Assembly: GCA_002311455.1 (NCBI GenBank)
Contig: DCAJ01000102.1
Span: 5,074-11,114 of the forward strand
Direction of reading: 5' to 3'
Source: Anaerolineales bacterium UBA1136
Lineage (GTDB): Bacteria > Chloroflexota > Anaerolineae > Anaerolineales > UBA11657
DNA length: 6,041 nt
Part shown: one piece after another, positions 1-6,041 of the stretch
How positions within the stretch are numbered: the stretch's first letter is position 1
Layout of the letters: the number at the start of each line of letters is the position of its first letter
The notes under the pieces: generated by a model
What the model was told of the DNA's origin: nothing
The model's input: only the letters and a program-made list of their open reading frames with translations
Database searches by the model: none
Program-made: the position numbers and the translations under genes

Positions 1-2
1 GT

Positions 3-563
3 AATAAGGTGCTACGAATAAATGTGCCTCGAGGAGATGATCCGCCCTACGCTATCGACGACAATAAAATATTTGTACGGGATGAGTCAGAAACTACTGC
101 CGCTGTACGGGACGAAATAGTACAATTGACTCGTTTAGCTCGCGACAAGAATAAGACGCATTCTGAACTAATACCATCAGAACCAGAAAAGAAGTCAAAA
201 TCCTCAAGAGCTGGGCCGCCTAGAACAGGAGTAGAGATAGTTGCTACTGAAGAGCGTGATGGAACCAAATACCACACCATGCGTGATTTGCGCAATGGCA
301 ATCAAGTAAAAAATGTGACTCGCGCCTCATCTAGGCGACTATGGCACTATGCCATAATGCAGAGAGAAACCGATCTAGACATGAAAGAACTCAAGGTGAA
401 ATGGCAAGGAAACCTTGGTTTTATCAAACATTATAGGAAAGGGCCAATTACTCGAACAGACTTATGTCAAAGAACAAAAGATGGCCGCATACGCATATAC
501 TATGGCGTAACAGAAGACGGACTACATGGCCCATGGCGAAAAGTCGCGAATACCTCAAAGTAA
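3..563 (+). CDS. AlbA_2/Schlafen-like putative DNA-binding protein, C-terminal part (5' end outside window)
   Basis: The reading frame is open to the left edge, so the GTG at position 9 is probably an internal valine and the gene starts upstream. The first visible residues (VLRINVPRGDDPPYAI, then KIFVRDESET) match the strand-turn-strand pattern of the AlbA_2 domain, where a hydrophobic strand is followed by VP+G..PPY and then a [IV][YF]VR strand. This suggests the end of an AlbA_2 (Schlafen-type) domain, often annotated as a putative DNA-binding or ATP-binding protein. A polar, charged linker follows (about residues 42-70 counted from the GTG; KNKTHSE, EPEKKSKSSR). A compact C-terminal segment of about 110 residues comes next, rich in basic and aromatic residues (TKYHTMRDLRNG, SSRRLWHYAI). 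I do not recognise that segment as a named domain. The stop at 561-563 lies inside or next to the start of the following molybdopterin gene. The exact function is unknown. The AlbA_2 call rests on motif resemblance only, and a different nucleic-acid-binding family is possible. Confidence 0.6.
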   Translation, partial: NKVLRINVPRGDDPPYAIDDNKIFVRDESETTAAVRDEIVQLTRLARDKNKTHSELIPSEPEKKSKSSRAGPPRTGVEIVATEERDGTKYHTMRDLRNGNQVKNVTRASSRRLWHYAIMQRETDLDMKELKVKWQGNLGFIKHYRKGPITRTDLCQRTKDGRIRIYYGVTEDGLHGPWRKVANTSK

Positions 564-1107
564 AGTGAACAAACTAAAAGCCGGTGAACGTCCGACTATA
601 GCAGTGCTGACAGTCAGTGACAGAAGTGCACATGGTGATCGAGATGATCTTAGCGGTCCAGCAGTCATCGAATCCATCCAGACCTTGATAGGATGGGATT
701 GCACAGAGACAGCAATAGTAGCCGATGATACCAAACTAATAATCTCACAACTTGTTCGCTGGGCTGATGAAGACAAAATCAATCTAATCATAACAACCGG
801 CGGTACTGGCCTATCGGCCCGAGACGTAACCCCCGAAGCCACTCTTGAGGTGATTGAGCGAGAAGCCCCAGGCCTGATGGAAACAGTTCGAGCTGCTAGC
901 CTAGCCATAACACCTTATGCCATGCTGTCCAGAGCAGTAGCAGGTACACGGAGTCAGAGCTTAATCATTAATCTTCCAGGCAATCCTAAGGCTGTACATG
1001 AAGCACTGGCAGTACTTGCGCCTGTACTACCACATGCATTAGAGCTAATGACAGATCATCACGCTAATAAGCACCATTCTCGTAGACCAGTTTTTGATCC
1101 AGAATAG
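526..1107 (+). CDS. mogA: MogA/MoaB-family molybdopterin adenylyltransferase
   Basis: This cytoplasmic enzyme family adenylylates molybdopterin with ATP, the step before molybdate insertion in molybdenum cofactor synthesis. The 193-residue product matches the family length (E. coli MogA is 195). Visible motifs in order are IAVLTVSDRS (25-34), SGP (43-45), TTGGTG (90-95), RDVTPEAT (99-106) and NLPGNPKA (149-156). Aligned by eye to E. coli MogA, D67 and D100 fall at the acidic positions D49 and D82 implicated in substrate binding and catalysis, so the enzyme looks intact. The C-terminal tail (about 176-193) is histidine- and arginine-rich and not conserved. The start is uncertain. ATG at 526 overlaps the upstream gene by 38 nt. 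An in-frame GTG at 565 lies 1 nt after the upstream stop and would give 180 residues, still 11 residues before the first family strand. Neither has a good Shine-Dalgarno. MogA and MoaB are hard to separate by sequence alone. No other cofactor gene is in the window. Confidence 0.9.
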   Translation: MAHGEKSRIPQSKVNKLKAGERPTIAVLTVSDRSAHGDRDDLSGPAVIESIQTLIGWDCTETAIVADDTKLIISQLVRWADEDKINLIITTGGTGLSARDVTPEATLEVIEREAPGLMETVRAASLAITPYAMLSRAVAGTRSQSLIINLPGNPKAVHEALAVLAPVLPHALELMTDHHANKHHSRRPVFDPE

Positions 1108-1150
1108 CCAATTATTGCTTACAAGAGTTCTGGGTTAGTAGCTTAAGCTG

Positions 1151-3349
1151 ATGCTAGCTCGCATTCATAAAACAAACCTCTATTCCAACGCAATTGGTAT
1201 ATCCATAATATTACTAGCTACTGTTGTATTTTTTTGGCCAGTAATACTAGGTGGGAATTGGCATATTCCTCACGCAGGAGGCGATCTAGAATCATTCATA
1301 TGGCCCACCTATAGATTCGCGGCAAAAAGCATACATTCTGGCACACTACCACTATGGAACCCTTATCTGTATTCTGGATCACCATACGCTTCCGACAATC
1401 AGTCGGGATTGTTTTATCCGCCCAATTTAATACTTGCAATATTTCCTGATGTATCCTATCGAGCTATTGAATGGTTAGTCATCCTGCATGTTTTTATCGC
1501 TGGAGCAGGAATGTACTATGCTGCTAGATATCAACACCGCTGTACAACTATTTACCCTCCTTTGGCAGCCGCGTTAGCCTTTCAATTCTCATCAATATTT
1601 GTAACACATGTTGGTAACCTAAACATAATTGCCAGTGCTTCATATCTTCCATGGGCATGGTTCTTTATGCAGCGTCTCCGCGACACACAAACATTTAGGT
1701 CAGCCAGCATGGTAGCAGTACCATTATCCTTATCGATATTCTCTGGACATGCACAAATTTCGCTGATTGTTTGTATAGCAATGTTCACATATTCTGTATG
1801 GGAGCTAAAAGTATCTGACCAAAAACTAAAATGGCTGTTACTCATAACATACACTGCCGCATTAACCATTGGGCTATCAGCAATTTCCGTTTTCCCTTCT
1901 ATTGAGATGTCCCAATACACACACCGTGCAAGTTACACATACGAAGAAGCATCCCGTTTTAGTGTACCCTTAGAAGGCCTTGCAGGAATAATATCACCAC
2001 TATTATACGGACGTGGTGCGCAACACTTCTGGCCTGGTTGGGACCGAGTTGAACTAGGTTTTACAGGATTAACGACGTTGTTCCTTGCAACCTTAGGACT
2101 GCGTCACGGAAAGCGACAGACATCCCTATTAATAATAGCGGCTATAGGACTTATAGTAGCACTTGGTAATGCTACGCCTGTACACAGATTAATGTATGAT
2201 TACTTACCTGGCTTTTCGCTATTGCGTGTACCCGCCAGATTTATTTTACTAACAAATTTTAGTATTGCAATGCTAGCATGCTCAGGATTATATTACTGGC
2301 AAACTAACAAAATAAATAACAAAAACGTCTGGAACACCGTATTTACTATAAGTCTACTTGCGATCACAGTACTTCCCTTAGCCTGGTATGCCACTTCTCA
2401 GAAATACCCTAATTCCGCACTGAACACTCTTCCAATATCATTATTGATTTGCTTTATTACTTTGGGGTCCAATGCTATTATTGGTCATCGATGGACTATA
2501 TTATTGCTTGCTATTGAATTGATTGGATTAGGAGCTTGGGTTGAAACGGATTACCGTCATCCTGAAGCAGGATACATAGAAGGACCAGCTGTACAATACC
2601 TCAAAAACCAACCTGGGCCCTATCGCATAGATGTGGCCGCCAGCAGTTGGCAACCGGACGCACCATTAGTTCATCAGATAGAGTCAATTAACGGCTTGCA
2701 TAACCCTATGATACTTGCACATTATGACAACTACTATTGGTCTGTAAAACATCGTGGCTCCCCACAATACAACTTCCTTAACGCAAAGTTTCTCGTAACT
2801 GATAAAGGGGAAACTGCTGCAGACTCCACCTTCGTGCCTGTATACGATGGAGACAGCCAAGTCGATATATATCTTAATACAAATTCGTTAGCTCGAATAA
2901 ATCTAATTTATAGCACCATCAATGTCGATAACGAACAGGACGCATTTGATGCAATCCACAGCTCTGATTTCGACCCCCAACGTGAGGTTGTGGTTCAAGA
3001 TGGCATGAAACTCAATAGTAGTACCCAAGGACCAAGCTCTCTAAGTTACAGTCTTTACAATTCACACTCCCGAACAATTAACGTCTCTACTACAACAGAC
3101 GCATATCTAGTGTTTAGCGAAGTATGGTACCCGGGATGGTCTGTGACGATTGACGGAAACCCATCACAGTTCACAAGAGCCAATTTTGCATTTCGATCAG
3201 TATATATCCCTGAAGGAGATCATATAGTCCATACTGAGTTCAAGCCTCAAATTTGGCAAATATCACTTGGACTATCCGTGTCTGTACTAATAATCCTAAT
3301 ATGTACCTTGAGTTCACAATATTTGCTACCGCAACACCAGAGCAAATGA
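1151..3349 (+). CDS. YfhO-family polytopic membrane protein (GT-C-like fold)
   Basis: The 732-residue product has roughly a dozen hydrophobic helices between about residues 13 and 463. A long soluble segment follows (about 465-700), then a last membrane helix (about 703-722) and a short polar tail. This is the YfhO layout. Family-like motifs are GGDLESF (43-49) in the first outer loop, LPLWNP (66-71), the FYPPN segment (89-92), SGHAQ (198-202), LLRVPARF (357-364), and near the end WYPGW (659-663) with DG (668-669). YfhO proteins are GT-C-like, and Bacillus YfhO is linked to glycosylation of teichoic acid. The sugar and acceptor here cannot be read from sequence. The acidic D45/E47 pair sits where GT-C enzymes usually keep their catalytic acid, which is an inference. 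ATG 1151 is the first start after an in-frame stop at 1139-1141; no clear Shine-Dalgarno precedes it. The stop overlaps the next start (ATGA), which suggests coupled translation with the GT39-like gene. Confidence 0.82.
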   Translation: MLARIHKTNLYSNAIGISIILLATVVFFWPVILGGNWHIPHAGGDLESFIWPTYRFAAKSIHSGTLPLWNPYLYSGSPYASDNQSGLFYPPNLILAIFPDVSYRAIEWLVILHVFIAGAGMYYAARYQHRCTTIYPPLAAALAFQFSSIFVTHVGNLNIIASASYLPWAWFFMQRLRDTQTFRSASMVAVPLSLSIFSGHAQISLIVCIAMFTYSVWELKVSDQKLKWLLLITYTAALTIGLSAISVFPSIEMSQYTHRASYTYEEASRFSVPLEGLAGIISPLLYGRGAQHFWPGWDRVELGFTGLTTLFLATLGLRHGKRQTSLLIIAAIGLIVALGNATPVHRLMYDYLPGFSLLRVPARFILLTNFSIAMLACSGLYYWQTNKINNKNVWNTVFTISLLAITVLPLAWYATSQKYPNSALNTLPISLLICFITLGSNAIIGHRWTILLLAIELIGLGAWVETDYRHPEAGYIEGPAVQYLKNQPGPYRIDVAASSWQPDAPLVHQIESINGLHNPMILAHYDNYYWSVKHRGSPQYNFLNAKFLVTDKGETAADSTFVPVYDGDSQVDIYLNTNSLARINLIYSTINVDNEQDAFDAIHSSDFDPQREVVVQDGMKLNSSTQGPSSLSYSLYNSHSRTINVSTTTDAYLVFSEVWYPGWSVTIDGNPSQFTRANFAFRSVYIPEGDHIVHTEFKPQIWQISLGLSVSVLIILICTLSSQYLLPQHQSK
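3346..3349 (+). promoter_or_regulatory. ATGA stop-start overlap, probable translational coupling
   Basis: The ATG of the GT39-like gene (3346-3348) shares bases with the TGA of the yfhO-like gene (3347-3349). No strong Shine-Dalgarno precedes it; the upstream bases read accagagcaa. Re-initiation by ribosomes finishing the first gene is therefore the likely way the second is translated. That would tie the amounts of the two membrane proteins together. Confidence 0.75.
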
Positions 3350-5262
3350 ATACTAAGTTAACTTCCCGCGCATACCTTGTATCAATTATTCTGCTCGCAG
3401 GCCTACTGCGCATGACATTGCCTGGCCTGAGCGAGTTCAAAGCGGATGAAGCTCGCCTCTATGCATCATCACTAAATTTCGTAAACACTCTAGAAATACC
3501 CATTCATGGTATCTCTTCCTCAATAGGCATACCCAATTTCCCTATAAGTATTTGGATATATGCAATTCCACTCATGATATGGAGACATCCTTATTCAGCA
3601 ACTATGTTTACCGGGCTATTAAACACTGGTGCCGTAATTATCTGCTGGTCTATCACGAAACGCTATTGGAATACACGCACAGCAGTAATAGCCACCATGT
3701 TATTTGCCACAAGTCCATGGGCTATTATTTTTTCCAGAAAAATATGGGCACAGAATACACTTCCAGTCTTTGTTTGTGCCTGGGCACTTTCTGGACTGAT
3801 AGCATGCCATGGGCGTCAAAAGTGGCCAACTCTTCTCCACGGACTGTTAATCGGATGTATACCTCAGATACACTTCTCTGGACTTGCTCTAATCCCAATT
3901 AGTCTAATAAACTTAGTATTATGCCGAAAAGAAATTGAATGGAAATGGCTTGCTATAGGAATTATCATTTCTTTATCAACGGCAGCACCATTGGCAATTC
4001 ACTTGACCAATAGTGACTGGAACTCAATTCTAGGGCTGCTTTCTAATTCATCAATACCTAGTAATACAGAATCAATAAAATATTATTGGATACTTAGTAC
4101 AGGAAGTGATATACATTCACTTACAGGCCCAACCAACTATAAAGATTTTCTATCATCGATACCCAACTACAGCACGATATACTGGTTCTGGACAACACTA
4201 ATTATCATAGGATGTCTTAGCCTCATAAAAAGTAATGATCACTTGCCATCTGTAGCACCACGCACGTTGCTATCCTGGCTAATAATCCCACTACTCATAC
4301 AATACATAAGCCCATATGATGTGCACTTACATTACTTCATTGTGACCTTTCCAGTGCAATATATAATTGCAGCCATAGGCGCAAACCAACTATTCGAAAT
4401 TATCAGAACTCGTATTGTCCACATAAGTGGATGGGCCCTAGTACTTGCTAGTGCATCTCTGCAGGTATGGGCTGTAGTAGCCTTATTGCAATTTATATCT
4501 CTATACAACACCCCAAATGGGTTCGGCACACCTCTGTCAATGACAATGAATGCCGTAAACAAGGCGCAAGATATCTATACAGAGAATGAGCTAAGTGAAG
4601 TTTTGATAATAGGCAACGGAAATGACCCAGAAGTACACGAATTCCCAGCAATATATGATGCATTACTAACTCAAATACCACACCGTTTTGTAGACTGGAG
4701 GTATACAAATGTAATACCCAGGCTACCATCAATAGCACTATATAGACAAGACAGCAGCCAACAAATTGGTTACAACTATTACCAAGAACTATCAGACAAG
4801 AAATCGTACTTTAGACTACGGCAAGGTGAAGGTACTATTGCAGTTGCAGAGTTATTAAAACCCCAGGATGCAACAATTGATTTACGCCAATTTGCGCCTC
4901 CACGTAGATTAGCCAATGGTGTAACCATATTAGGGTATTCTCCTATTACAATACATGGCGGTTTGGAATGGATGATACATTGGACTCCCGGAAATACATC
5001 TGCTGCTGATTACCATTTTTTCAACCACCTATATGACTCAAACGGCACAAGAATCGGACAGTCTGACGCAGCTTCATACCCTGCCTATCAATGGAAAGAT
5101 GGCGATAGAGTAATAAGCTTCTTTTCAACAAGTGTAGATACGGAAGTAAAGTTCCTAAAAGTCGGAATGTACACCTATCCAGACATGCAAAACATATTTT
5201 TTGTGGATGACTCAGGAAAACCTGTGAGCTCCGAAATTACTAGCATATGGCGCTCAAATTAA
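3346..5262 (+). CDS. GT39/PMT_2-like membrane glycosyltransferase with C-terminal extracytoplasmic domain
   Basis: This 638-residue protein has about eleven hydrophobic helices between residues 8 and 386 and a soluble C-terminal region of about 250 residues. An acidic DEA motif (34-36) follows the first helix, after LLRMTLPGL, as in GT39/ArnT-type enzymes that move sugar from a polyprenyl-phosphate donor at the outer membrane face. FSRKIWAQNTLPVF (129-142) resembles the conserved sR.vwn..l.P.f stretch of the family. The segment HLHYFIVTFP (327-336) resembles the late H-Y...P helix. Residues about 512-620 look like a beta-sandwich (VTILGY, then DYHFFNHLYDSNG, QSD, and YQWKDGDRVI), a type I associate with Chloroflexota glycosyltransferases. 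I chose ATG 3346 because it overlaps the yfhO stop by 4 nt. The frame is open back to an ATG at 3253, but those extra 31 residues only overlie the yfhO 3' end and look unlike a membrane-protein N terminus. Donor and acceptor are unknown. Confidence 0.78.
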   Translation: MNTKLTSRAYLVSIILLAGLLRMTLPGLSEFKADEARLYASSLNFVNTLEIPIHGISSSIGIPNFPISIWIYAIPLMIWRHPYSATMFTGLLNTGAVIICWSITKRYWNTRTAVIATMLFATSPWAIIFSRKIWAQNTLPVFVCAWALSGLIACHGRQKWPTLLHGLLIGCIPQIHFSGLALIPISLINLVLCRKEIEWKWLAIGIIISLSTAAPLAIHLTNSDWNSILGLLSNSSIPSNTESIKYYWILSTGSDIHSLTGPTNYKDFLSSIPNYSTIYWFWTTLIIIGCLSLIKSNDHLPSVAPRTLLSWLIIPLLIQYISPYDVHLHYFIVTFPVQYIIAAIGANQLFEIIRTRIVHISGWALVLASASLQVWAVVALLQFISLYNTPNGFGTPLSMTMNAVNKAQDIYTENELSEVLIIGNGNDPEVHEFPAIYDALLTQIPHRFVDWRYTNVIPRLPSIALYRQDSSQQIGYNYYQELSDKKSYFRLRQGEGTIAVAELLKPQDATIDLRQFAPPRRLANGVTILGYSPITIHGGLEWMIHWTPGNTSAADYHFFNHLYDSNGTRIGQSDAASYPAYQWKDGDRVISFFSTSVDTEVKFLKVGMYTYPDMQNIFFVDDSGKPVSSEITSIWRSN

Positions 5263-5372
5263 GTGTGATCACTAGAACTACATCCAAAAGATAATAAATC
5301 TATTTTCAAGCAAACAAAGCAAGTTGCATATTACAGCAACTTGCCTATAGCCACGCAAGTATTACGTTAACT
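5263..5372. other. Convergent intergenic spacer
   Basis: This 110-nt AT-rich stretch separates the 3' ends of the plus-strand glycosyltransferase gene and the minus-strand L31-fusion gene. The only clear structure is the 9-bp hairpin at 5319-5344. No coding potential or RNA gene is visible. Confidence 0.8.
5311..5344 (-). terminator. Probable intrinsic terminator of the rpmA-rpmE transcript
   Basis: A perfect 9-bp inverted repeat, GCAAGTTGC (5319-5327) and GCAACTTGC (5336-5344), encloses an 8-nt loop. Read on the minus strand, the stem is followed at once by TTTGTTTGCTTG, a T-rich if imperfect tail. On the plus strand the bases after the stem (ctatagcc) are not T-rich. The hairpin starts 28 nt past the stop codon of the L31-fusion gene, so it fits termination of that operon. 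It may weakly slow plus-strand transcripts as well. The stem has only moderate GC content, so efficiency is uncertain. Confidence 0.55.
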
Positions 5373-5849
5373 CTATTCTTTATCTTCAGATTCGCCTGGC
5401 AATTCTATATCTAGTGATCTCAACGCCTTCTTTAGGTCTATAAGACTTTTACGTCCAAAACCAGATATTGATAGTAAGGATTCTTCTCCGCCCTCACCTA
5501 GTCTTTCTATCACATCTTCAGCATTACCAATATCAGCGTTCGACAAAGCAGTCAGAGCCCTTTTACTTAACCCTAGTTCCAATAACTCAATGTTAGCAGC
5601 TACTGCCTGAGGGAGGACGGTTCCCTCATTTTTTGCTACATGTTGCTGCCGAGCCTCTAGCTTCCTGTAGAATCTCTCCACCTGACCTTCAGTATCAACT
5701 ATCCTCTGTTCACCTGTGTAGAAAGGATGACACTTGTGACACAAATCAGTTTGAATAGATTCCTGTGTTGATCCTGTAACCCAAGAATTGCCGCACGAGC
5801 AAGTTACTGTTGCTTCAGGAAAATAAACGGGATGAATATCAGCCTTCAT
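5373..5849 (-). CDS. rpmE: Ribosomal protein L31 fused to an RNA polymerase alpha-CTD-like domain
   Basis: Residues 1-65 are a typical zinc-type bL31: MKADIHPVYFPEATVTC, the CxC pair C17/C19, the CxxC pair C37/C40, then HPFYTGEQRIVDT and a basic helix (RFYRKLEAR). bL31 binds the large subunit near the central protuberance and bridges to the small subunit. Standard L31 ends at about 65-75 residues, whereas this frame runs on to 158. After a linker (about 68-84), residues 85-151 resemble the tandem helix-hairpin-helix of the RNA polymerase alpha C-terminal domain: ELLELGLSKRAL, then SLLSISGFGRKSLIDLKKAL. By eye, R97 aligns with E. coli alpha R265 and G132, K134, S135 with G296, K298, S299, all DNA-contact positions. 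N268 is replaced by T100 and E302 by D138. A glycine-rich GEGGEE insert (118-123) separates the two halves, and the tail is acidic. A strong AGGAGG precedes the ATG. It lies 17 nt after rpmA. The L31 call is firm; the second domain is a strong resemblance whose function is unknown. Confidence 0.9.
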   Translation of the reverse strand: MKADIHPVYFPEATVTCSCGNSWVTGSTQESIQTDLCHKCHPFYTGEQRIVDTEGQVERFYRKLEARQQHVAKNEGTVLPQAVAANIELLELGLSKRALTALSNADIGNAEDVIERLGEGGEESLLSISGFGRKSLIDLKKALRSLDIELPGESEDKE

Positions 5850-5862
5850 TTATCTTACAGGT

Positions 5863-5868
5863 CCTCCT
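5863..5868 (-). promoter_or_regulatory. Shine-Dalgarno of the L31-fusion gene
   Basis: The minus strand reads AGGAGG, 13 nt before the ATG at 5849-5847, and overlaps the TAG stop of rpmA. It is a full-consensus site and supports this start. The spacing is longer than the usual 5-9 nt. It is the only full-consensus site in the window, since the plus-strand genes lack one. Confidence 0.75.
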
Positions 5869-6041
5869 ACTGCACGTCCAGAGACATGACCGATACTTTT
5901 TTCTGCCCAGTAGGCATGCGATCAAAAACAACATGTCCATCTGCTATAGCATAAAGAGTGTAGTCCCTACCAACTCGGACATTATTACCTGGTTTAATCT
6001 TAGTGCCACATTGCCGCACTAATATGTGTCCAATACGCACC
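5867..6041 (-). CDS. rpmA: Ribosomal protein L27, C-terminal part (5' end outside window)
   Basis: The minus-strand frame open to the right edge encodes 57 residues ending at TAG (5869-5867). They match the conserved bL27 core and C terminus: IGHILVRQCGTKIKPG, then VRVGRDYTLYAIADGHV and a short strand-rich end (KKVSVMSLDVQ). In E. coli the same region reads IIVRQRGTKFHAG and VGCGRDHTLFAKADGKV. bL27 sits by the peptidyl transferase centre of the large subunit. The functionally important N-terminal tail lies outside the window, so it cannot be assessed. A cysteine stands where E. coli has arginine in VRQRGTK. Family length is about 85 residues, so roughly the first 30 are missing. In many bacteria rpmA sits between rplU and obg; here the downstream neighbour is the L31 fusion. 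The pair shares a strand, a 17-nt gap and a likely terminator, so it is probably one transcript. Confidence 0.93.
   Translation of the reverse strand, partial: VRIGHILVRQCGTKIKPGNNVRVGRDYTLYAIADGHVVFDRMPTGQKKVSVMSLDVQ

Noticed and set aside
555..908. Minus-strand 117-codon open frame
   Set aside because: It is antisense to the well-supported mogA gene and has a serine- and arginine-rich, shadow-like composition.
1108..1150. Possible promoter in the gap between mogA and the yfhO-like gene
   Set aside because: No convincing -35/-10 pair with sensible spacing is visible in 43 nt of AT-rich sequence.
1582..1920. Minus-strand 112-codon open frame
   Set aside because: It is antisense to the membrane region of the yfhO-like gene and has no recognisable motif.
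3253..3345. In-frame 31-codon N-terminal extension of the GT39-like protein from an ATG at 3253
   Set aside because: It lies wholly within the 3' end of the yfhO-like gene in another frame, is not hydrophobic in the way expected, and the ATGA at 3346 gives a far better start.
3552..3902. Plus-strand 116-codon open frame
   Set aside because: It lies inside the GT39-like gene in another frame, and its residue make-up (rich in Ser, Cys, His, Tyr) resembles no family.
5267..5419. 9-bp inverted pair GATCACTAG (5267-5275) and CTAGTGATC (5411-5419)
   Set aside because: The arms are 135 nt apart, one lies inside the L31-fusion coding region, and no mobile element or site family fits. Chance is likely.
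5810..6022. Plus-strand 70-codon open frame at the right edge
   Set aside because: It is antisense to rpmA and the start of the L31-fusion gene, both of which are clear by homology.

Overview
The window is a gene-dense bacterial segment with no RNA genes, mobile elements or CRISPR. It carries six protein genes, two of them cut by the window edges. The base composition is fairly AT-rich. The best guess at the host is a member of the Chloroflexota, perhaps a marine Dehalococcoidia/SAR202-type lineage. This is an inference from protein style: a large YfhO-type membrane protein beside a GT39-type glycosyltransferase that ends in an extracytoplasmic beta-domain of a kind I associate with Chloroflexota, and an AlbA_2-like protein of a type I associate with the same group. 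No marker gene in the window proves it.

Left block (plus strand, 1-5262): four genes run in one direction with very tight spacing. First is the C-terminal part of an AlbA_2/Schlafen-like protein, open at the left edge. Next is a MogA/MoaB-type molybdopterin adenylyltransferase that overlaps it or starts 1 nt after it. After a 43-nt gap comes a 732-residue YfhO-family polytopic membrane protein. The last is a 638-residue GT39/PMT_2-like membrane glycosyltransferase whose ATG overlaps the yfhO stop in an ATGA. The last two look like a translationally coupled pair that handles lipid-linked sugars at the outer face of the cytoplasmic membrane. The molybdenum cofactor gene has no evident functional link to them.

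Right block (minus strand, 6041-5373): the 3' end of rpmA (ribosomal protein L27) is followed after 17 nt by an rpmE-like gene with a strong Shine-Dalgarno sequence. The second gene is the most interesting item here. Its first ~65 residues are a zinc-type ribosomal protein L31 with all four cysteines. It continues without interruption into a second domain of about 65 residues that resembles the C-terminal domain of the RNA polymerase alpha subunit (tandem helix-hairpin-helix). It retains equivalents of several residues that contact promoter UP-element DNA in E. coli alpha.

Between the two convergent blocks lies a 110-nt spacer. It holds a perfect 9-bp hairpin that is followed by a T-rich run only on the minus strand, so it probably terminates the ribosomal protein transcript.
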